From positions 11,537,970 to 11,601,969 of the forward strand of contig CM031864.1 in NCBI GenBank assembly GCA_018697195.1: a stretch of 64,000 nt of DNA, read 5' to 3'. The translations under genes and the position numbers were made by a program. This stretch comes from Certhia americana (Eukaryota; Chordata; Aves; Passeriformes; Certhiidae). The notes beneath the pieces are model-generated. The model searched no databases and was not told the origin of the DNA. It saw only the letters and a program-made list of their open reading frames with translations. This document shows positions 1 to 9,379 of the stretch, piece after piece (position 1 is the first letter of the stretch; each line of letters opens with the position of its first letter).

Positions 1-1591
1 GTAAAAGTGAGTGATGTTTTTCAGGAGGTCTCTCATCTGTAACTGCACTGCTTTCAGATAAAATAACCCTTTCTGTCAGGCAGTGTCAGGAATGTCTACA
101 GCCCATCAGTCATTGCTCTCCAGAAAAAAATATGACGTTTTTGTCATAACATCAGTAGTGTTCATTGTATCAGCCCTTCTCCATTGTGTGCCTCATCAGT
201 CAGGGTCTCCACACCCTGGAAACATCAACAATTGGTGCTCCTGAGATAAATAGATAAATTGAGATTTTCAAAAACCTCAATCCCACTGCACATGTTACAG
301 GGCTCCTTTTGAAAAAAACACCTTTTACAAGAGCATAAAATCATATTTGCCATCTGGAGTTAATGACTATCAAGTAAAACTCAGGAGGAAGACCTGCTTG
401 CCACTACTGCATGCTGGCCTACAAAGCGGAACCACCACAAGAAATAGTCTGGAAAGAAGTCAACAAGATAAGCGGGATCACTTCCAACTCGGACACCATA
501 AAATTTCACACTGTAACAGCTTCATTTACAAGACTTTGACAAACATTAAACAAGGAGAACAAATATCTAACACAATTAACTGAGATTACACATATGGCCT
601 AAAGTCTCTGTGCCACTGTGCGAGTGCCAGGAGAGACTGCCTGAACAGGGAAAATGGGGCAGCTCTGTAGCCCTACAAACTGTCAGAAATATATCAGAAA
701 TATATATCAAAATACCACAGAAAATAACCCCTGGACCGCCACAGCTCTGAACAAGGTGGTCTTGTCAGCCTTATGGTCCTGCTTCAAAATCAAAACAAAA
801 CCAAAAACCCCATCAACATGATTAAGGAAATGGGACAGATGATCTAGACAGACCCTGAGCCTTTGAGAATTCTTTATGTGATCCCTGTCAAGCAGCCTGG
901 CTATGTTTTTAACTGATTAAATCAGACTTTGAGAGAAATCTTAAGTGTCAATTTCTCAATATTGTATTAATTGCATGGAATTCTTACTCAGGTTCATGCA
1001 ACAGATGACCACTCTGATGTTAAAACACTCCTTTTCTAGAGGTCACCTTACAAAATTCAATGGAGCTCGAGAGTTAACGTTTCATTACGTAAAAAATCAT
1101 TCTTGATCTTTAAACATAGACAATGTACATTAATATTTAACCACTGCATGTTAGAGATTACATATCACTATTACAAGCTCATAGCTATTACTTTTGCAAA
1201 ACATTAAGAAAAAAATAGATGCTGATGTCACTGATCACATGTTTTCTATTTATTGTGATGGGAAATAATCAGCTTCTCTGATTAGGTACATGTTTATTAT
1301 ATTACGAGGCAACAATTTCCTTCAAGCACCCAATCCAATCCACGTGCTTGACACAAACGTTTCTTAAAGGCTACAAATTTAAACACCTGTGTCCTAGAAA
1401 ATACACTGCTGCTTCTAACAAAGAAAATACTGAAGCATAGAAGAAATTTAAACATTTGATTATATTGTTTCCTCTTGATACGACTGAGAAAACAAACATT
1501 TTTAGGTTATTAAGAAACACTAAGGGAAGCAATCACAATTGTATCTGGCCCTTCTGAACCGCTGATTACCTAGAGAAGCACTGCCACTCAC
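1..1591. other. Unannotated A+T-rich DNA
   Basis: I see no sustained coding frame and no repeat family I can name. The stretch has several A-runs and short A+T islands. At 684-710 a short unit of about 11 bp (cagaaatatat) occurs nearly twice in tandem. It reads as ordinary intronic or intergenic DNA. Confidence 0.6.
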
Positions 1592-1623
1592 CTGAGACAC
1601 ATAACATTCAAAAATTTCATCCT
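1592..1623 (-). other. Exon-like mini-segment (possible 32-nt exon)
   Basis: On the minus strand a long pyrimidine tract ending in TAG (about 1624-1648) is followed by 32 bases and then a strong donor, CAG|GTGAGT, at 1592-1586. With two leading bases the segment reads D-E-I-F-E-C-Y-V-S-Q and ends on a codon boundary. The splice signals are better than average, but 32 nt is too short to judge coding potential and no neighbouring exon with matching phase was found. It may be a chance pairing of splice-like motifs. Confidence 0.15.
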
Positions 1624-1888
1624 CTACAGATAAGGAGGAAGGAAGTAGCTTATTAAAACTCTATAATATTATTAAGCAGGTACATATAATAAATATAATA
1701 ATAAAGCAGGTGGGAAAGGACCTCAGTATGTCCAAATCCATGCTAAAAGCAGGAGCAACTCTGAAGTCAGACCACGCTGTCCAGAGCCTTGCCCAGTTGA
1801 TTTTTGAATACCTTCTAAAATGGAAGCACTACAAGCTCTCTGGACTCTTGCTCAGTGCTCTTTCACTCTGAAGCTGAGCTATAACTTT

Positions 1889-1969
1889 ATGCATATGCAT
1901 ATATACATATACATACATACATATATATATATGCACACACACATATATATATATGCACACATATATATA

Positions 1970-2004
<35 letters not shown>

Positions 2005-2007
2005 GCA
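1889..2007. repeat. Compound (TA)n/(CA)n/(TG)n microsatellite
   Basis: About 120 bp of alternating purine-pyrimidine repeat: CATATA and CATA units, two CACACA blocks separated by (TA)n, then GTGTGTGT and a long (TA)n tail. The CA blocks precede the TG block, so the tract can fold on itself. Apparent open frames of repeated Tyr/Ile/His/Met codons on both strands here are products of the repeat and not genes. Confidence 0.95.
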
Positions 2008-2749
2008 TGAAACTTTCCTTGTTGCACCCCATGCACTTTACCTCTTTTCCTTTCACCACACTCCCCCTGGAAAACCTAGACACTGCCATCACCCTACCCA
2101 CCTGCCCAGGGTGAGTGACCATGCCCAGACTCTCCCTCCCCCCATGCTTGGGAAGCTCTGCTCCCCTGGACTCCACTCACACATCTGCTCCAGTCCCCAG
2201 CCACACACAGTCTTCTGCCTGACTCATCTGGTTTTGGCACCTTGCTTGACTTGCCTTCCTCATACTAGTGATCACTAGTGGGATTCAAGCTTCCCCATAA
2301 ACTGGGACCACCTCTGGTCCATCCCTTGGCTGAGATGGCTGACCACTTGGTCTTCTCATCCACAGGCTGGTCACACCCAGCTACAACAACACCCACTCCT
2401 CATCTTGAATCCCCAGCCTACAGCCAACCCACACTCCCTGATGCACCATCCTGGCAGCTGGACACAGCACCATGTCTGGGGCCTCAGCAGCACTGACAGC
2501 AGCACCATTACCTTTAATCACAGCTCCAGACACAGCTTGTCTTCTCTGCAACTGTCAGCTTGTGCACAGGCAGTGATCCAGTGCCTGTCCCAAAGCAGGC
2601 TTCCTGTGCTGTGCAGCCCTGCCACATCCTCACCACTTTGTATTTCCTCATTTCAACTCATTAAGTTGTAAGCTGCACATTTCCACATGCCTTTTCCATC
2701 TACCATAGCCATTTAACTCTGAACTGTGCTTCGCAGTGCTTGAACACCT
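2008..2749. other. C-rich patch without recognisable gene
   Basis: The plus strand is distinctly C-rich relative to its surroundings (many CCC, CACC and CAGC words). Frames stay open for up to 152 codons largely because stop codons are rare in this composition. A 16-bp perfect palindrome (actagtgatcactagt) lies at 2264-2279; about one of that length is expected by chance in a window this size. I recognise no repeat family or protein. Confidence 0.5.
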
Positions 2750-3430
2750 CTCAGTCTGGACTTACTTGCAGATTTAGTTAGTATTCCCTTGTCCACACCA
2801 GTAAAGAGAACAGCAAATAAAGCTCAGCCCAAGACAAACATGGGTGTATTCACACAATTCCTCGTGCCATCTCCTTTTTTTCTCTGATTTTTACAGTAAA
2901 TTATGGGTAACTACTCTTCAAACATGGTCCTTAAACAATTATTTGTTTACTATATTATTAAATACATATATTTCCTTATTCCACAGAAATGACACGAGGT
3001 TTTATCAGAAACTACTGAAGTCAAGGTAACACCACAAGTACTGCTATCCCCAAGTCCTTCTTTTCTTATCCTCCAGATTCCTAGAAACTGATTAAAAATT
3101 TTGATCCAATTCTCTAAGCACTGCAGTCAGATTAACTAGCTGTAATTCCCTGGATCTCCCTTTTTCAAACTGAGGTAATGCCATTGCCCTTTTCAGTCCT
3201 TCAGGACCTCTCCTGGCCTTCCCAATTTCTAAAAGATAATTGTAAATGGTTCAAAGGTTGCTTGGCGAGTTGTTGATGTACCCTAGGGCAAATTTCATCA
3301 GGCTCTGCCTATTTGAATACACCTATCTTATCTCCTTTTTCTGATCTATCCTTTTTCTACTCTGCACTTTACTCCTATCACCTTGTTTAAATTAATTTGA
3401 ATTAATGTGAAGACACGCTTAAGCAATACA
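2750..3430 (-). mobile_element. Degraded CR1/L3-type LINE fragment (reverse-transcriptase region)
   Basis: Read on the minus strand, this interval follows the order of a CR1/L3 ORF2. It begins near 3430 with the segment upstream of the RT. About 3300-3110 corresponds to the conserved 'GPDGxxPRVL ... EDW ... DPGNYRPVSLTS' stretch: remnants include a proline-glycine pair for the GPDG turn and 'gatccagggaattacag' for DPGNY. Around 3020-2990 the frame reads YLDFSSF where active copies have YLDFSKAF, followed at once by two stops. The part near 2830-2755 matches the region about 230 bp further downstream. Frameshifts, stops and small deletions run throughout, so it encodes nothing and is an old, 5'- and 3'-truncated copy. 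Spacing of the landmarks agrees with one insertion. Family assignment rests on remembered consensus; L3 and older CR1 subfamilies cannot be separated here. Confidence 0.75.
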
Positions 3431-3814
3431 ATAGCTACATGATATCCATTTAATATTTTATCTTTCAGCTATAACATTAGCAAAAAACCAACTCCATGCT
3501 ATTCATGTGCTATGACTGGCCTTTTGGAGATACAGAAGAACATTTAGAAAGATTTGTTTGAGCTAGACTGAAGACTGCAAATGGTTTAGACCACTCCTCA
3601 AGCTGGGGTGTCTGAAAGGAAAACACTAAGAAATGTCAATAAACTCCTTGTCTGTGCAGGAAGACTGAAAGAGAAATTGTATTTTAGAAGGGACTCTTTC
3701 AATTACTAAATCAGCCTGGTTTGGTTTTATAAGTTAAAAAGAAGAAAAATAATCCAACATTTCCCCAGTAGACAAAACAATTGATAATCAAATTCACAAT
3801 TTCCTGTTTATTGT
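3431..3814. other. Unannotated spacer between two LINE relics
   Basis: I see no coding frame and no recognisable repeat. The left end may contain further decayed LINE sequence, but the similarity is too weak to extend the element. The spacer separates two CR1-related pieces of opposite orientation. Confidence 0.5.
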
Positions 3815-3900
3815 CTAAGTTATCCAGCACTGATCATTGTCAGGGGTAGTGTACTGAATTAGACTGACCACTGGTCCAAACCACCACAGCAAGTCCCACT
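3815..3900 (+). mobile_element. CR1/L3-type LINE 3' tail
   Basis: The segment around 3834-3885 carries the pattern 'catt-gtc ... tactgaa-tagactgaccactggtcc'. This resembles the well-known 3' end of old amniote CR1/L3 elements, which reads roughly 'ggccattg ... atactgaactagatggaccactggtctga'. Orientation is plus, opposite to the reverse-transcriptase relic at 2750-3430, so these are two separate insertions unless an inversion occurred. The 5' boundary is unclear because the upstream 3' UTR is poorly conserved between subfamilies. Confidence 0.55.
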
Positions 3901-5039
3901 CCTCCATGAACACTGACAGGTATCTTGAAGCACATATGATTTTAACACCATGATTTACCTTTCTAGCCATAATTTACCTTTCATCAGCTGGAAATTACCA
4001 TCCTCATGGCTGAGACATGGCAAGACACTACTGGATCATTGCTAGTCTGCTTCTATGCAAAGCAAAACAGCCTTAGATCATCCTCTGTGATTTTTATTGT
4101 GTTTTTCAGCAAAACGAACTAGACATAGTTGTGCACTGTTACCACATTTCAGCTGAAGCACAGTAACTTCTTAAACTGCTTCATTTCCATCCTCAAAGAC
4201 ACATCAAGGCTCTCTGTTCAGTGATCCCCTAGGCAGAAGACGCAATGTTAATGGAGATTTTGGCTGTCACTTTTAAAAGCAGTTAGTGATTTTAATGCCT
4301 CGATTTCTAGTGTATCCAACTTGAAGTACTTTACAAGGTCCAATTTCAAGAAATGATGAACACTCAAAAATGTTGGGTGGAGGTTCCCACCCCACTTGGT
4401 GTTTAAATCCAGAATCCATTTTACCTGGTATTTCTACCTAGAAAATCCTTTTGCAAGACTAAAACCTCAGCCAATAGAAGAGGGAAAATCATTTTCTTTC
4501 ACTAGCTGTGATGAAAATGCAACAAATCCATGCATTCTTCCAGTTACACAAAATACAGCAGCCTACCCTTGAATATGGATCTGTGAGTACTTTTTTCCAG
4601 AGCAATACACTGAAAACCTTCTCTCACAAAATACTATAATCAGCTTGCAGTGAAAGCTTCTTTACTGGACATAATATAAAGCTTGATTTCCAACACTGTC
4701 AGGACAGAAAACTCACTCCATATTTCCAATCCATATATTGCTGGTACTTGTCCCTACTGCAAATGCCACCATCAGTAATCCCTGTCTTGCTGCCTGCCTC
4801 CCCTGAAAAACAGATCATAATTAGAAGAATCCCTGGATCTCATCCTGGAGTTAATGATGAATAAAAACGAGGTATGAAGAGAGAACAGTCAGAACAGTAA
4901 AATACTAGTAGTCATTGCTGCTGTTCCTTATTCCACTACTGCAAAAATTCAGACTCTATTTTAGTCAGAGGAGTTTGGTGTCATGCAATTGTTCAGTCAC
5001 AGCTCAGCAAACCTCATTATTTCAGGCCTCTTTAGAAAT
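3901..5039. other. Unannotated DNA
   Basis: A+T-rich sequence with no long frame, no recognisable repeat and no strong splice-site pair enclosing an open frame. Confidence 0.5.
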
Positions 5040-5190
5040 CCAGTTTTGCCCGAGAGTACGATGGGATGCGTACCCGCTTGCTGTGGCACTGCGCCCCAGG
5101 AGTGGCACAGCTGGTGCTCGAGCTCAGCACAGCCCCAGGAGCTGGCACAGGCACCGGGAACCCCAGCACAGGCACAGCTCCATGCTTTTT
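5040..5190. other. Short GC-rich, CpG-bearing patch
   Basis: About 150 bp is markedly richer in G+C than its flanks and keeps at least seven CpG dinucleotides (in cccgag, tacgat, tgcgta, cccgct, gcgccc, ctcgag and accggg contexts). CpG is otherwise scarce here. The second half is a loose repeat of GGCACAG/AGCACAG words. It is too short for a conventional CpG island, and no donor site follows it that would make it an exon. It could be a small regulatory element, a diverged minisatellite or a recent insertion. Confidence 0.4.
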
Positions 5191-7129
5191 AACCCATCAC
5201 CCCGCTGGGCTCTACTTCAAACCCACAGTTTAACCAATACTGGCTGGTTTCAGCCAAGCCTATGCTGATAGTAGACAGAACGAAACCAAGTTAATTAGAG
5301 TTAAATGTAGCCTCAAAGGAGATCTCGGCACCAAAACTCCTTATGCACATTAACTTATATAGCATGTATTTTTAATGAGTTCAGAACTTGTCTCCAGTTT
5401 AGGAAACACACACATGGGGTGGCAGCTATTCAAAGCCGTTGCGCCAGAGCACGAGCAAGTGCTGACTCTGCAAGATGACAAGGTTATGTTGCCAGTTATG
5501 GAGATTCTACCTTTATTGCACAACCCTCAGATACCTAAATTTAAATTAAACAGGTGAAGTGACAACACAAAAGCCACCTACCAATATACTCATCATAAAA
5601 TACAAAACGAAATGAAAAAGACCAGAGGGCTAAAGCTCATGTTCAATTTTGCAAATATGGTTAAATCTTTTAACATCTCCAGCATCTCCTGAGCCTCTTT
5701 TTCATAAATAAACTTCTGAAAATATGTATCCCTGTAGACAGCTAAAGCAAACACCTTCAAAGCAGAAGGGAATTTTACAAGTGCAAATTTGGAGCTTTAA
5801 ACCCCACCCTTCCATCTCCACATGCATTCTCCAACACTCCTCATGTGAAGCTAGGTAAATGGCCAGTAGTTGTGCCCTTTGTGTTCCAGTATGTTAAAGC
5901 AATCCACTGACTTGCCAGGTAAAAGAACTTACAAATACTCTTAAGTCCAAAAAAAATACAGTCATATACAAATGAGGCTGAACTACACCAACAAATTCTG
6001 CCAATGCCCTTTTGAGCCTTTCATTGAAGTATACCCAAAAATGCTGTTCACTGAATTACAGTAAAAAGTAAGGGCTAACTTGGCTGTTTTGCATTAATTA
6101 CAAATATGTTCCAGCCAACATGGCATTAACACACAATAAAATCACTTCGAATCACATAAGTTTTGTGCCAACATTTTGTAGAAATATGTAACCTCTATTA
6201 CAGAAAAAAACCCTTCAATTAAAATATGGTATCACAACACATTTTCCAAAATGTAAATAAGCTAAAGAATAAAAACGTTCAAAGAGGACTATGTGACTCA
6301 TTGACAATATTTTTACACTTTTAAGTCAGAATGAAAAAAAAACTGATTGTGTAGAAGTCTCGGTTTCAACTGCAATTCCAGTGGTAATGCTACTTGTATA
6401 AAAAGCCCCCAAACCATGATCACACAGATATACAGTATTCCCCCAGCAACAGCCAGTTCAAATGAAAAATCTTAACTTTTCATTTGATCTTTTCAAGCAG
6501 TATTCACTTTAATAAATTTCTTAACTTCATGACTGTAACATTCAAATGGATAGGTATTTTTGTATATCCCTGAAAATGCAACCGTACAACAATTTTAGTT
6601 TAAATGAATGACAAAATACTGCTTCAGGACACAATGCTGTCTCAAAACTCCTGAAAACTTAATCTGTATTCTGCTAATCTAGGTTACAGTTTATCTTCAG
6701 GGGTTCTCCTGTAGCATCATTCCTTGATGCTTTAGATTCAGCCTGACGTGATTGAAAAGGCATCCTTTTCTTTTCTCTCCCATTCATCCACTTTGTTCAC
6801 AGGCTCCCCTGTCCCCTCCCCCCAAATAATTAAGGAAATTATTTTAAAAGAAAACCCTACAGATAAACCATGACCTAGAACAGGGAGATTCTGCCCAATT
6901 TATGTTCCAGAATGTTGATTTACTTTAAAAGATATCATTGCATGCCACTCAAACTGTACTTTCAGCCACATCTTTTATTGACTGAGTCTGTCATCTTTTC
7001 TTTCCTAAAACCTGAGTTTACTTTAAGAATGACAGAAGACTTTCTCAGGGTCAGCTGAAAGCATTCATAACTGCACACACCAGAAAAGAAGTGCTATAAA
7101 ACTGAGAAGCCCTCAAGGACAGCTGTTTT
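5191..7129. other. Unannotated A+T-rich DNA
   Basis: No coding frame and no named repeat. Long A+T-rich stretches around 6060-6640 contain several AATAAA words but no other sign of a transcript end. Confidence 0.5.
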
Positions 7130-7990
7130 GCTGAGGAGCTGCATGACCAAGCTGCCGCCTCAGCTCCTGTGTAATGTCACTTCTCCTGGTTCAGTCCTGT
7201 CACCACGTAGTGCCCTTCCAGGGGGGTGGCCATCTCCATTTAGAAGCATCTAAGACTACTCTATGATGCCTCCAAACACAATACAAAACAAAATGCAGGT
7301 GATTAGTTGAGAAATGTGAACTTAAGATGATGACAGACACCACCATAATTCAGATTCTGGCCAGGCTGGCAGCTCACCAAGTCTGCCTATCACTGGGATA
7401 TACAGCCTAGCTTCATGCTGACAGCTCCATGGACAGGTGAGCCTGCAAGGAAGCTAGTGGGCAACAGGGAATCTGACCTGTCTGCACCTCTGCATACTCA
7501 GCACCTGTTAATGTCCTGTCTCCTGAGCTAAGGGACAAGGGGATCTCAGTATTCAAACTCTCTTCTCCAGTGGGCACAGCAGCCCAGAGCCTTCCTGCTC
7601 AGCCGCCTGCCTGTACCCAAATGCAATCCAACCCAGGATCCCCTCTGAGGAAAACCAAGCGTGCCATACATCACACCAACACATCCTTCCCTGCCCTGCC
7701 GCTGCTGTGAAACACAATGTTTTCTGGAAGCAGCCCTCCCATTGTGTTGTCTCTGCATAACCTCTCAGGCAGCACATCCCAAACCCTGAGCACCACCTCC
7801 AGCTGCACCTGCCACTGCCCAACCCAGCACCAGGTGCTGGCAGGATCTCTTCCACAGGGCTCTGAGCCCAAAAGCCCTGGAGCAGCTTTCTCCCCGCCCC
7901 AGGACCTCAGCAGCAGTACTTTCAAACACACAGAGACATACCTACCATACCTGCTTCTATCTCCACTCATGCAGCAACACCAGTTCTGAT
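7130..7990. other. GC-rich patch without identified gene
   Basis: Base composition shifts to G+C-rich for about 0.85 kb, then returns to A+T-rich. Overlapping frames of 70-100 codons are open on both strands (for example 7671-7970 minus and 7717-7989 plus), as expected when stop codons become rare. None shows a domain I recognise, and CpG is not enriched. It could be an exon of a non-coding transcript or an unrecognised repeat. Confidence 0.4.
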
Positions 7991-9074
7991 GTTAGAGAAA
8001 TCTTGCTTGTTTCAAGCAGGAGCATCTTAGCTAATGAATTTTTGCTACTCTTCTACAATTAACAAATACTGGGCTGAGTAACATATAGCCTAATTGACTG
8101 TTTAGGTCATTGGTCAGCTCTTTAATCTTATTTAGTACACTTTGAGACAGTTCATGAGTCATTAGGGCCTTATTCTTGGGGACACAAGGACACATAATAC
8201 ACACTAATAAAGAGCACAAATGTGATCTTGCATGTGCATTTTACAGATTGTGAAATTAGAAATACGGCATTAAACATTTCTTTGCAATGTTATATTTTTA
8301 ATAATTTTGATGATTTTAACGTACAATAAAAATATTTTTCAGAGCCTGGTGGTGTATTCTAACTTGTAACACTGCTGTAACTCTAAGAAAATTGTTTTAG
8401 TAGTAAAATTCACATTTTAAATACCATGTTGAAGAGAAAAAAGGGCTCAAGAGACACATAACTTAAAAATTCCTTACTTAAAACAGGAAGAAAAAGAGAC
8501 ATTTTTCAAGCTGTTATTCACGATATTTGATTTTATGATCTAAATTGTAATTCAGTGCACACACGTGTCAAGAACTTTGCAATACTTTTGAAAGGGATCA
8601 GCATCACTAATCAGGCACTGAAATCCAATTTCTGGGAGAATCTGGGATCTCAAAGCTGCACATTTTAGCTGGCTTGGAAAGATCTTTGAAAAATAAAGTT
8701 AAACAGTAATTATACATAAGTGTGCTTGAGAAACTTTACACCTGTGTTGACATGAATCAGATCTTTGCATGGATGATGAAATTCTTGGCATTGCTTTAGG
8801 TGATTGGGATGGCATTAGCTTAGGCAGGGGAAGAATTCAACAGCCACAAGCCTAGACAGGTAGGATAAAGGAGCTACTGACTCAAAAAGGCATGGCAGCT
8901 TATCTGTGGAAGTCTAAACATGCTAATCATTTAACATAAACAGATCTGCTGATATTTTTAGAAAGGAATTTCAACTCATAAGTAACAATGTTAAAAAAAG
9001 GACACCAGTATCCCTAATCATATTTTCCACAGGTCCTCCTAGCTCCTTTCAGATTATTGCTACTAAAACAACGA
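7991..9074. other. Unannotated A+T-rich DNA
   Basis: No coding frame. A 12-base match (cattttacagat) near 8235 resembles part of a reverse-oriented MIR, but the similarity does not extend convincingly. Confidence 0.5.
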
Positions 9075-9131
9075 CAAGAGAAGGGAAAAGAAAAAACAAA
9101 GACCTAAAAAGAGGAAGAAAGAAAAAAAAAC
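9075..9131 (+). repeat. Purine-rich (A/G) tract
   Basis: Nearly uninterrupted A/G sequence of about 57 bp (agaagggaaaagaaaaaa-type words, broken only by a few C and T) lies just upstream of the SINE described next. It is low-complexity sequence and could form a triplex in principle. Confidence 0.75.
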
Positions 9132-9169
9132 CAGAGATACCAGCCAGGTAGCTGGGTATGGGATTAGGA

Positions 9170-9379
9170 CAATAACGAACTTGCTGGCAATCAGCTTTTG
9201 ACTGCTGGCCATGCTACAGGACTCCTGCAACCTTTCTCTCCCTCTGCCTCAGTTCCCAGTCTGTAAAACCAAGTGATAATATTTCCTTACCTCACAGGAA
9301 CGTTCTCAGAATAAATCCATAAATGCCTGGAAGACACTGAGACACCACTGTGACAGAGGCCATAAAAATACCTGGGGGA
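9170..9379 (+). mobile_element. MIR-like amniote SINE (CORE-SINE family)
   Basis: The segment 9240-9378 follows the 3' two-thirds of the amniote MIR consensus in order: 'cctctgcctcagttccc', 'tctgtaaaaccaagtgataat', 'ccttacctcacagg', 'ataaatccataaatg', and an end resembling 'gacaccactgtgac...ggccataaaaatacc', which is the tail variant seen in reptile and bird copies. The 5' tRNA-related part is eroded: only a weak trace of the core ('aacttgctggcaat') remains near 9177, so the left boundary is approximate. Orientation is plus. It is a dead relic with no coding capacity, inserted before the split of the major amniote lineages if the family assignment is right. Confidence 0.75.

Noticed and set aside
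1820..2278. 152-codon plus and 115-codon minus frames through the microsatellite
   Set aside because: Most codons are TAT/ATA/CAT/CAC repeats from the (TA)n(CA)n tract; no gene is implied.
8225..8290. Possible reverse-oriented MIR fragment (cattttacagat)
   Set aside because: Only 12 bases match well. Similarity outside that block is no better than chance for A+T-rich DNA.
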